The notes beneath the pieces are model-generated. The model saw only the letters and a program-made list of their open reading frames with translations. It ran no database searches and was not told the origin of the DNA. From Limnospira platensis (GTDB lineage: Bacteria; Cyanobacteriota; Cyanobacteriia; Cyanobacteriales; Microcoleaceae), in NCBI RefSeq assembly GCF_046480435.1, contig NZ_PKGC01000129.1: a stretch of 14,596 nt of DNA; one strand, given 5' to 3'. Below, piece by piece: positions 1 through 6,940 of this stretch (the stretch's first letter is position 1; the number at the start of each line of letters is the position of its first letter). A program made the position numbers and the translations under genes.

Positions 1-138
1 TCAAACCGTGACCTGTTAGCATATCCCTACCATTACAGCAGGGCGTTGGCTTCTGGTCACATCTCACATCCTCTAGGACTTGCGGTTACACTTATCCCTA
101 CTGAGGTATCGACCATACTCTCAGAGTCCAGGAGGACT
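1..138 (-). other. structured block, possible tnpB right-end / guide-RNA remnant
   Basis: No gene is visible here, but the sequence folds. GTGACC at 8-13 pairs perfectly with GGTCAC at 55-60 around an inner CCCT (25-28)/AGGG (40-43) helix; CTGT (13-16) can also pair with ACAG (35-38), crossing that helix. CTGAG+GTAT (101-109) pairs with ATAC+CTCAG (115-124, one bulged T). AGTCC (125-129) pairs with GGACT (134-138). Read on the minus strand, the end shows GTGACC, then AGAAGCC, a small hairpin and GGTCAC. That order is reminiscent of the right end of IS605-family tnpB elements, where the 3' end of tnpB carries the omega RNA. No TnpB zinc-finger or catalytic motif is readable upstream on that strand, so this would be a decayed remnant cut by the window edge. 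The helices are seen; the identity is inferred. Confidence 0.3.
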
Positions 139-195
139 TAAAACGTTCTGTTTATATGGGCATTCCATCTTTAGATTTTTCCTCTCCACCGGGGT

Positions 196-207
196 ACTTT
201 TAAAAGT
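196..207. repeat. 12-bp perfect palindrome ACTTTTAAAAGT
   Basis: This palindrome lies in the 139-246 stretch between the two structured blocks. It is itself enclosed by GGGGT (191-195) and ACCCC (230-234), so 191-234 can form a closed stem. Upstream, ATGG (156-159) pairs with CCAT (165-168). No gene is visible in this stretch. If the RNA at 247-672 is a guide RNA, its 5' variable segment would lie around here. Confidence 0.4.
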
Positions 208-246
208 CTGTGTAGGTGTTGTAGAGAAAACCCCACTTTTCCCCTT

Positions 247-672
247 GTTCTTTTGAACGCAGCGTGTCAACCTCTTTCGCTACCTAATATTGACGGTGGT
301 TCATGCCGGACATTCGGTTTCCCTAATCATGGATGGTTGGCAGTGGTCTCGTTTCTGGTGTTGGGTTACACCTCGGAGCATTCCGTTCCCCGCTTCAGTC
401 CTGGGGTTGTGATTCCCAAAACTGGGGGTGGCTATCGCCGTTACCCTCAACTCTGTTTCGTAGTTTCCCGTTATGTTAAGGATGGTTACGAATTGTTACA
501 GAGTATATTGACCTTGGGTTCCCTGCCTTGATTTGGTATCTTAGTGATACAAATCGTCGGGACATATAAGCAGTTATGGGGATGGTCAGAGGCGAGCCTC
601 TTGTATTCAGCCAAGGAGCTGAAATCCCCATCAGGCAGTTATTTCGGGTATTGCAACCCTATTTCATGCCTG
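247..672 (+). ncRNA. large structured RNA candidate (HEARO/omega-RNA-like, no nuclease ORF)
   Basis: The block is a near-continuous series of helices. GTTC/GAAC: 247-250 with 255-258. CCG/CGG: 306-308 with 315-317. GGTGT/ACACC: 357-361 with 368-372. CGGA/TCCG: 374-377 with 382-385. CAGT+TGGG (396-405) pairs with CCCA+ACTG (415-424). GGGT+GGC (426-432) pairs with GCC+ACCC (437-446). A 13-bp stem, 450-462 with 487-492 and 498-504, has a 5-nt bulge. A 10-bp stem, 530-540 with 546-555, has one bulge. A perfect 8-bp stem, 576-583/624-631, encloses two hairpins (588-601, 606-623). A final hairpin, 632-637/667-672, contains GGGT/ACCC. The 92-codon reading frame across 253-531 has a TTG start and no recognisable family. 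HEARO RNAs precede IscB genes in cyanobacteria and can occur alone. No IscB ORF follows here. Strand and family are inferred; the base pairing is seen. Confidence 0.5.
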
Positions 673-711
673 AACGTCTCGCACCTCTACAAAATAGTCT
701 AACATGAAAAG

Positions 712-752
712 CCGTCCTAGAAGGCTTGTCCTGAGCAAAGCCGAAGGGACGG
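712..752. repeat. REP-like hairpin element
   Basis: CCGTCC (712-717) pairs exactly with GGACGG (747-752), and inside it GGCTT (723-727) pairs with AAGCC (738-742). The core TCCTGAGCAAAGCCGAAGGG is close to a palindromic intergenic motif widespread in bacterial genomes (CCTGAGC...GAAGG). A relative with CTGAGC...TCGAAG followed by GGACGGGG lies at 9543-9587. It sits between the structured RNA and the kinase gene and could stop read-through transcription, but there is no T-run beside it. Confidence 0.5.
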
Positions 753-789
753 GGCTAGTGACCCAAAATCTTTGGTAATGGATTATCCT

Positions 790-826
790 CAAAAAACCCT
801 GAGCCAATTTGAACAGCCACCAGGGT
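790..826 (-). terminator. weak minus-strand terminator-like hairpin
   Basis: ACCCTG (796-801) pairs perfectly with CAGGGT (821-826) across a 19-nt loop. On the minus strand the stem is followed by six T residues (A-run at 791-796). No gene is seen that it would terminate, and the loop is long, so this may be coincidental or serve transcripts entering from the right. Confidence 0.22.
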
Positions 827-873
827 AGATCGAGAAACATGAGACAATAGAGCAAACTCGTTCAACCCTGGAG

Positions 874-2364
874 ATGCTGTACTGTTGCAACCCAAGTTGC
901 CCTAACCCATTTAATAATGAGGGTTATCGATTTTGTCAAAGCTGTGGGGCGCCGATTTTGCTGCCATTGTTCCGAAACCGCTATCGCGTAATTCGACAAT
1001 TGGGATACGGGGGGTTCAGTCGCACCTATGAAGCCCAAGATGTGGATCGGATGAATGATCCCTGTGTGATTAAGCAATTTATGCCCCAAGTTCAGGGAAC
1101 AGCAGCGCGACAAAAAGCCACAGAATTATTTAAACAAGAAGCCCAGCGGTTATATGAGTTAGGGGAACATCCCCAAATTCCGGGGTTGATTGCCTATTTT
1201 GAACAGGATAGGCGACTTTATTTGGTGCAAGAATATATTGATGGACAGAATCTGTTGCAGGAGTTACAGCAAAAGGGACATTTTAATCCTGATCAGATTT
1301 ATCAAATTTTGTCTGAATTGCTTGAGATCCTCCAGATTATCCACAATCGCAATATAATTCACCGTGACATCAAACCAGAAAATATCATGCGCCGTAGCCG
1401 CGATAATCAGTTAATCCTGATTGATTTTGGTGTCTCTAAACAGGTGAAGGGAACTACCACGGTGGGACAGGGAACTACTGTCGGTACACCTGGATATGTA
1501 CCTATGGAACAGTTACGAGGTCAGGTCTACCCCGCTAGTGATTTGTATAGTTTAGGGGTGACTTGTTTGCGTTTGCTGACTGGGTGTTTACCCTCAGAAG
1601 GTGGTAGAGATGACCTCTATGATGCTATGGAAGGGCGTTGGGTATGGCGAGAACGTTTACCAGCTAATGTTTCTGTCCCGCGACAATTAGCAGAGGTTTT
1701 GGACCGCTTAACCCGGGATTTTGTTCGCGATCGCTATCAGTCAGCTCAAGAAGTGCTACAAGTTCTTAAACAGCCCTATCCCTATCACTATCAACCTATA
1801 CCTACCCAGAACTATCAGCGCATTGTTCCACCGATCACCCAAAAATATACCCACTCAACCGAAAAATATACCCACGCTGCTACTCCCCCACCTCCCCCCA
1901 AAGTTACCCCTAAACTGAATTCTTATCAAAAGTTACAGGATCTCATGAAAGCCGGAAAATGGCGGGAGGCGGACGCTGAAACTTCTCGGTTAATGCTGGA
2001 AATTGTCGGTAGTCAGGCTGGGTGTTTTAGTACCGCACAAATAGCTACTTTTCCCTGTCGAGAGTTAAGAGAAATTAATCAAGTTTGGGAACAGGCTAGT
2101 GGCGGTCGGTTTGGCTTTGGGGTTCAAAGGCGGATCTGGGAACAGGTTAACCAAAACACTACAGAATTTGCTCAACGGGTGGGATGGTGCGATCGCCAGC
2201 CATCAGATCAGATATATGTCAAAGACTATGATCAGTTATCATTTTCTCTCAAAGCCCCCCAAGGTCATCTACCCGCCTTGAGTGTCATGGCTGGTCGAGA
2301 GTGGGATAGAACTCTATGGCTGCTCGAACATTTATTTTTAAGTGTCGAGGCTTGCGGATTGTAA
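874..2364 (+). CDS. Ser/Thr protein kinase with zinc-ribbon and GUN4 domain
   Basis: A 496-residue cytoplasmic protein of three parts. Residues 4-24 carry four cysteines (C4, C9, C21, C24) in the zinc-ribbon pattern found at the N-terminus of many cyanobacterial kinases. Residues about 37-300 form a complete Hanks-type kinase: glycine loop GYGGFS (44-49), lysine K67, catalytic HRDIKPEN (163-170), DFG (184-186) and activation-segment end GTPGYVPME (204-212). All catalytic residues are present, so activity is expected. A proline-rich linker with a doubled YTH motif (325-350) leads to a GUN4-like domain (about 351-496; YQKLQDLMKAGKW and FGFGVQRRIW). Free GUN4 binds porphyrins and stimulates Mg-chelatase; here the domain may let the kinase sense a tetrapyrrole, which is inference. 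The start is placed at ATG 874 because the ribbon begins immediately; CTGGAG is only just upstream. The TPR-methyltransferase gene follows after 114 bp. Confidence 0.93.
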   Translation: MLYCCNPSCPNPFNNEGYRFCQSCGAPILLPLFRNRYRVIRQLGYGGFSRTYEAQDVDRMNDPCVIKQFMPQVQGTAARQKATELFKQEAQRLYELGEHPQIPGLIAYFEQDRRLYLVQEYIDGQNLLQELQQKGHFNPDQIYQILSELLEILQIIHNRNIIHRDIKPENIMRRSRDNQLILIDFGVSKQVKGTTTVGQGTTVGTPGYVPMEQLRGQVYPASDLYSLGVTCLRLLTGCLPSEGGRDDLYDAMEGRWVWRERLPANVSVPRQLAEVLDRLTRDFVRDRYQSAQEVLQVLKQPYPYHYQPIPTQNYQRIVPPITQKYTHSTEKYTHAATPPPPPKVTPKLNSYQKLQDLMKAGKWREADAETSRLMLEIVGSQAGCFSTAQIATFPCRELREINQVWEQASGGRFGFGVQRRIWEQVNQNTTEFAQRVGWCDRQPSDQIYVKDYDQLSFSLKAPQGHLPALSVMAGREWDRTLWLLEHLFLSVEACGL

Positions 2365-2409
2365 CAGACAACGGCTGAAATATTATAGCAACTGCTCTGA
2401 TCTGTCCCT

Positions 2410-2473
2410 GGGGAAATCTCACCCAGAAATCCCCATGACTGATAGAATTGATCTATCAAAGCATTTCTGGAGG
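2410..2473 (+). promoter_or_regulatory. leader hairpins and ribosome binding site of the TPR gene
   Basis: In the 114-bp gap, GGGGA (2410-2414) can pair with TCCCC (2430-2434), and TGATAGA (2440-2446) pairs perfectly with TCTATCA (2452-2458) over a 5-nt loop. Neither is followed by a T-run, so an intrinsic terminator is unlikely. A strong Shine-Dalgarno GGAGG (2469-2473) stands 5 nt before ATG 2479. The hairpins could modulate access or mRNA stability; this is inference. Confidence 0.3.
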
Positions 2474-2478
2474 TTTTT

Positions 2479-4269
2479 ATGTCTCAAGATCCCCCTCAAC
2501 CTAATGCTGACCAAACCTTTAGCAAAAAAATTCAACTTGCTGTTAAGCAACTATATCAGCAGGCGAATACTTGTATTGCTGAAAATAAACTTGAAGAGGC
2601 GATCGCCTGTTATCGTCAAGTTACTGTCTTGGTCCCCAGTTGGGCTGATGCTTACCCAAAATGGGGTAATCTTATGGTGAAAGCTGGTAGATTAGAAGAG
2701 GCGATCGGTGCTTATCAACAAGCTATTAAACTTAATCCCGAAGATTCCTGGTCTTATAATAGTTTGGGTGGGATTTTTATTAAACTTGAACGCTGGGAAG
2801 ATGCTGTTCCAGTCTGTCAGCACGCTATTCAACTAGACCCTAACTTTTTCTGGGCTTATAATAACCTAGGACAAGCTCTCAGTCAACAAGAACAATGGGA
2901 AGATGCTGCTTCTGTTTATCAAAAAGCATCTCAGATTAACTCGACTTTTTTCTGGACTTATAATAATTGGGGTGAGGCTTTAATTCAACTTGAAAGATGG
3001 TCGGAGGCGGTTACCGTTTATCAAAAGGCTATAGAAATTGACCCTAACTTTTGTTGGGCTTATAATCATTTGGGAGATGCACTCAGACACCTTAAACGCT
3101 GGTCGGAGGCGGTTCCCGTTTATCAAAAAGCTGCTGAAATTAACCCTAATTTTTTCTGGACTCATAGTAATTTAGCTGATACCTTAGTCTATCTCAAGCG
3201 ATTTGACCAGGCGATTCCGGTTTACCAAAGCGCCATCAAACTTAACGCCAATTCCCCTCAAACTTACTATAAATTGGCTAAGTGTTTACAGAAAGTTAAA
3301 AGGATTGATGAGGCGATCGCTTCTTTTCAAAAGGTCTTGGAACTAAAGCCAGATTTTACAGCCGCACAGAATAGGTTACAAGAACTTCACAACAAATTAG
3401 ATCATCTCCAATCACAAGAGCCTCAAATTTCCCATAATCTTGAACCTATTGATTGGTTAAAATATTACCCAAAATCAGGGGATTCCGCATCCTATATGAT
3501 GCCTAAACCTACCCCCGCACGACAGGACTCTAAAACCAAAACCTGGCAGTTTCCTGTCCCTCCACGTCCCCTGATGCTAGTATTTGCAGACAGGGGGGAG
3601 GACTACTATCTTGAATCTGGTAAAATTCAAATTCGCCTATTGTTAGAATCCCTACAAAAAGCTAAGTTTTCTTTAAAGCCAGGAAGTCGCGTCTTAGACT
3701 TTGGTTGTGCGTCTGGAAGAATGATGAGATTTTTAAGCGATCAAGCTAATACCTGCGAAATTTGGGGGGCTGATATTAGTGCTGACTGCATTCACTGGTG
3801 TAAGCAATATATGAGGCCTCCTTTTCACTTTTTGACCTGCACAACTAATCCCCATTTACCCTTTGAGGATCGATATTTTGATTTGATTTATGCTGGTTCA
3901 GTTTTTACCCATATTGATGATTTGGCTGAGGCTTGGTTATTAGAACTCCGTCGGATTCTTAGTCCTGGTGGTATGGCTTATATTACTATCCAAGAACAGC
4001 ATCTCATGAATCTAATTAAAGACTTTAAGGAAAAGTGGTTATCTAATAATAATGTTTGGCCGCCAGACCAAAGGGCTGAATGTTTACAAAAATATGATGA
4101 ATATAGTACGTCGGATTTTGCTATGTTTACCTTGGGTCGAGATACGCGATCGCTCGTTTTTTATGACCTCGATTATTTCTGTAAGATGGTACAACCGTTT
4201 TTTCAAGTCATTGAAATTCGCCAAGAGGCTTATTATTGGCAAACCGCCGTTTTACTACAACGTCAATAA
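2479..4269 (+). CDS. TPR-repeat protein with C-terminal SAM methyltransferase domain
   Basis: A 596-residue protein. Residues about 25-296 hold eight consecutive 34-residue TPR units with the usual W/Y, LG, A and Y/F positions and P at the end (for example WAYNNLGQAL, RWSEAVPVYQKA). A linker (about 300-390) leads to a class I Rossmann methyltransferase: motif I RVLDFGCASGRM (404-415), acidic ADIS after strand 2 (431-434), DLIYAGSVFTHI (468-479) and LRRILSPGG (490-498). TPRs bind partner proteins, so the enzyme probably modifies a protein, or a molecule presented by one; the substrate cannot be read. TPR arrays joined to SAM methyltransferases are common in filamentous cyanobacteria. The start is well supported by GGAGG at the right distance. 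Some TPR units are almost identical at the DNA level (102-nt period), suggesting recent repeat duplication. It may be co-transcribed with the kinase. Confidence 0.88.
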   Translation: MSQDPPQPNADQTFSKKIQLAVKQLYQQANTCIAENKLEEAIACYRQVTVLVPSWADAYPKWGNLMVKAGRLEEAIGAYQQAIKLNPEDSWSYNSLGGIFIKLERWEDAVPVCQHAIQLDPNFFWAYNNLGQALSQQEQWEDAASVYQKASQINSTFFWTYNNWGEALIQLERWSEAVTVYQKAIEIDPNFCWAYNHLGDALRHLKRWSEAVPVYQKAAEINPNFFWTHSNLADTLVYLKRFDQAIPVYQSAIKLNANSPQTYYKLAKCLQKVKRIDEAIASFQKVLELKPDFTAAQNRLQELHNKLDHLQSQEPQISHNLEPIDWLKYYPKSGDSASYMMPKPTPARQDSKTKTWQFPVPPRPLMLVFADRGEDYYLESGKIQIRLLLESLQKAKFSLKPGSRVLDFGCASGRMMRFLSDQANTCEIWGADISADCIHWCKQYMRPPFHFLTCTTNPHLPFEDRYFDLIYAGSVFTHIDDLAEAWLLELRRILSPGGMAYITIQEQHLMNLIKDFKEKWLSNNNVWPPDQRAECLQKYDEYSTSDFAMFTLGRDTRSLVFYDLDYFCKMVQPFFQVIEIRQEAYYWQTAVLLQRQ

Positions 4270-4339
4270 ATCTCTCTAGATCTGATCATTAATTAACAAT
4301 AAGGAATCTCTAACAAGGATGACTGAGGAGGCTAGGCTG

Positions 4340-6022
4340 TTACTGTTCCGCCATGCGGTCTAGACGTTCACGAATGGAGAGGTTGAGAAGCGATCGCAAA
4401 AATATTACCACCCCCACCCCAGCCATGACCAGGAAAAAAACAGCCCAGCCATTTTTACCAGCAATTATTAATAATATTCCCGAAATCAGAGTAAATCCTG
4501 ACCAACAGCCATGAATCAAAGTTTTCAGGGCAAAATTCACCCGTTTCAAAGCGCGATCGCTTTCAATAGAACGAACCCTAAACTTAATTTCCCCTTCCTC
4601 AATGCGTTGTTCTAGGCGACTAATAAATACCTCAGCACGGCTAGGTTGATTGAATTTAAAATTGATAAAATCTCGCGCCTGTTTAGTCAACTCTCCCACC
4701 AAACTACCCCGTTCCTGCTTAGAAACAGTAACACTTTTAATAAAAGGTTGGGCGCAGTCTACCAAATTATATTCAGGGTCTAGGGCGCGGGCTACTCCGT
4801 CTAAAGTAGTTAAAGATTTGAGTAAAAATGTCATCTCAGCAGGTAGGCGAAAAGGCTGCTGTTCAAACATTATATAAAGTTCATCTTTAATTACATTAAA
4901 TGCTTGAAAATCAATAGGTTTCTCCGTAAATTCATCTAACAAAAACCTGATCAAGCGCCGCACCGGAGTCATATCAGACATCGGTTCAACTAAACCAATA
5001 TCAATCAGAGTGTCAATAACCACATCTACATCTTTTCGCATCACCGCAAAAAAGCTGCGGATCATCTGATCCTTAGCCAAAGCCTTGATTTCAGCCATCA
5101 TCCCGAAATCGTAGAAAATTAGACTACCATTAGGACTAACAGCAATATTTCCGGGGTGGGGGTCTGCTTGAAAAAAGCCATCCTGTAAAATCTGTTTAAG
5201 ATAGCAACAAATCCCTAATTGGTTAACTCGTTTAATGTCAACACCGCAGGTTTGTAGAGTTTTCCGGTCATCAACCTTAATCCCCGGTAAATATTCCAGA
5301 GTCAAAACTTTATGGGTGGTATATTCCCAGTAAACTTTAGGAACAATAATACCTGAATAATTCTCAAAATTATCTCGAAATCTGTCAGCGTTTTTACCTT
5401 CCTTAATATAATCAATTTCCTGATATAAAATCATGAAAAATTCATTATATATAGCATCGAGATCATAGAGCCTTGCCCAAGCAAAGGAACGTTGACAGAA
5501 GCGCATTACACGACGTACCGCCTGCATATCCAAATCAAAAAGTTCTTTAAGTCCTGGGCGTTGAACTTTAACTATCACCTGTTCCCCTGTATGCAATTTA
5601 GCCCGGTGAACCTGTCCGAGACTGGCGGCGGCTAGGGGACGCTCATTAAACTCACGATAAAGGCTAAATAAAGAGTTGCCCAATTCTGACTCAATAATAG
5701 CTACAGCGCGATCGGCACTAAAAGGAGGCACTTGATCCTGGAGTTTTTCTAACTCCGCCACATATTCTAAGGGCAGAATATCAGCACGGGTAGAAAGGGC
5801 TTGTCCAATTTTAATAAATGTGGGCCCCAGGTCAAGCATCGTTTTAATTAACCATTTTGCCCGCTTTTGTTTAGTGGCCGAGGCATTATTTCCCCAAAGC
5901 CGATCCCACCACAAATAGAACAGAAACGTCCCAGCGGCAGAAAAAACATCAATCTGTCGCGTGAGGGGTGAGTATTTGCTGCGCTGCCAACGGAGGGGTT
6001 TAGGAGTTTTCTGAGTTAGCAT
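4340..6022 (-). CDS. ABC1/UbiB-family atypical kinase (AarF/ADCK), membrane-anchored
   Basis: A 560-residue protein with the complete UbiB signature: KIGQ (71-74) in the family-specific N-terminal extension, alanine-rich loop AAASLGQVHRA (131-141) replacing the glycine loop, lysine K152 in VIVKVQRPG, QEIDYIKEGKNA (201-212), ADPHPGN (286-292) with catalytic-loop N292, and metal-binding DFG (305-307). Two hydrophobic helices at about 505-522 and 525-545 form a C-terminal anchor, as in other family members. Relatives act as ATPases supporting lipid quinone biosynthesis; plant and cyanobacterial members are linked to plastoquinone/tocopherol metabolism and photosystem protection. Which role applies here cannot be told. 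Cyanobacteria carry several paralogues, so no symbol is given. It converges on the TPR gene with a 70-bp gap and follows the transpeptidase gene on the same strand. Confidence 0.92.
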   Translation of the reverse strand: MLTQKTPKPLRWQRSKYSPLTRQIDVFSAAGTFLFYLWWDRLWGNNASATKQKRAKWLIKTMLDLGPTFIKIGQALSTRADILPLEYVAELEKLQDQVPPFSADRAVAIIESELGNSLFSLYREFNERPLAAASLGQVHRAKLHTGEQVIVKVQRPGLKELFDLDMQAVRRVMRFCQRSFAWARLYDLDAIYNEFFMILYQEIDYIKEGKNADRFRDNFENYSGIIVPKVYWEYTTHKVLTLEYLPGIKVDDRKTLQTCGVDIKRVNQLGICCYLKQILQDGFFQADPHPGNIAVSPNGSLIFYDFGMMAEIKALAKDQMIRSFFAVMRKDVDVVIDTLIDIGLVEPMSDMTPVRRLIRFLLDEFTEKPIDFQAFNVIKDELYIMFEQQPFRLPAEMTFLLKSLTTLDGVARALDPEYNLVDCAQPFIKSVTVSKQERGSLVGELTKQARDFINFKFNQPSRAEVFISRLEQRIEEGEIKFRVRSIESDRALKRVNFALKTLIHGCWSGFTLISGILLIIAGKNGWAVFFLVMAGVGVVIFLRSLLNLSIRERLDRMAEQ

Positions 6023-6144
6023 TCGAGGATTTCGGGCAATTTGTCTATTTTAGTCGCTTATGGTGTCGATTTTCTACTGAGCGTGGAAACAGCAGACATA
6101 TTAGAGTCTCCTGGGCTTTTTTCCCTGGGATGACCAATCTCAAT

Positions 6145-6717
6145 CTAGGGTTCAACAATGACGGGGGTTCCCAGTTGCACTTTGTTAAATAGCGCTAACA
6201 CATCCCGGTTGAACATACGAACGCAACCGTGGGAAACCGCTTGTCCGACAGTTTCTTCATTGGGTGTGCCATGAAAACCTATATAGTTGGTGCCATCAGT
6301 CCAAAATCCAATCCAGTGACTACCAAGGGGGTTATCTCCACCTGGGGGGATAATATCTCCATTTAGAGGATGTTCCCAGATTGGGTCTTCGATCATTTGA
6401 ATAACCTGATAGTGACCGATGGGGGTTTCCCATCCGTTTCTACCAATGGCTATGGGATAGCTAGTTACAAGCTGTGTGTTGTTATAGACATAAACCCGAC
6501 GTTCTCCTAAGCGAATCACTAATTCCAGTTGACTAGGAGAATATTGTAGCCAATCGCTGACATGATAGGCTGTGGCAAATTTTGGGGAAATTCCAGTTTT
6601 TGCCACATCTACACCTGGGCTGGTAGCGGCAGCCATACTATGATCAGGGAGCAGTATTGATAATAATGATAGTAATATCATTGGAGTGAAGGCCGGTGAA
6701 AGAAATGATCTGAACAT
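6145..6717 (-). CDS. exported L,D-transpeptidase (YkuD domain)
   Basis: A 190-residue protein. Residues 1-23 form an N-terminal hydrophobic segment after an arginine, with a likely signal-peptidase site around SMAAA (27-31), so the enzyme is exported to the periplasm. The YkuD catalytic domain spans about 62-190. It holds the conserved active site with histidine in GFHG (H149) and the nucleophile in SHGCVRM (H163, C165, R167). L,D-transpeptidases make 3-3 cross-links in peptidoglycan or attach proteins to it. The domain is complete and there is no LysM or other wall-binding module. I chose ATG 6717; an in-frame TTG at 6750 would add 11 residues but lacks a ribosome site. It is transcribed away from the PilB-like gene and towards ubiB, 122 bp before it. 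Confidence 0.9.
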   Translation of the reverse strand: MFRSFLSPAFTPMILLSLLSILLPDHSMAAATSPGVDVAKTGISPKFATAYHVSDWLQYSPSQLELVIRLGERRVYVYNNTQLVTSYPIAIGRNGWETPIGHYQVIQMIEDPIWEHPLNGDIIPPGGDNPLGSHWIGFWTDGTNYIGFHGTPNEETVGQAVSHGCVRMFNRDVLALFNKVQLGTPVIVEP

Positions 6718-6843
6718 AACTCTCAATAACTTACCTAGGGGTTTAAACAAGAAAATGGCGATCGCCCAGCGTGCTATGATTGGGATATGGATGTCCTAAT
6801 AAATATCAAATCCCGTCAATTCTTGTGCCGGACAGTAAAAATC

Positions 6844-6871
6844 GTGACACAGTAAATCCACACACTATAAT
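6844..6871 (+). promoter_or_regulatory. sigma70-type promoter of the PilB-like gene
   Basis: A perfect -10 TATAAT (6866-6871) lies 16 nt after a -35-like GTGACA (6844-6849). Transcription would begin near 6878. That leaves almost no leader for a TTG start at 6881, but a 60-nt leader for the ATG at 6941, so it supports the later start. Confidence 0.5.
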
Positions 6872-6940
6872 CATTGATAATTGTCGGTTTCAGTTAAATT
6901 TTCAGGCAACCAAAAATATTTACTATTGTCAAGTTGGCTC

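Noticed and set aside
253..531. 92-codon plus-strand open frame as a protein gene
   Set aside because: It starts with TTG, has no ribosome site or recognisable family, and lies inside a dense series of RNA helices that explain the base composition better.
144..672. Group II or group I intron
   Set aside because: No domain V (AGC triad with GNRA loop), no GTGYG 5' end, no reverse transcriptase and no group I P/Q/R/S core sequences were found on either strand.
703..777. Start of an IscB nuclease after the structured RNA (ATG 703)
   Set aside because: The 24-codon frame ends at once and lacks the RRXRR N-terminal pattern; it runs through the REP-like hairpin.
6103..6136. Terminator downstream of the L,D-transpeptidase gene
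   Set aside because: CCTGGG...CCCTGGG is mainly a direct repeat; only GGG/CCC can pair across the T-run, too weak to call.
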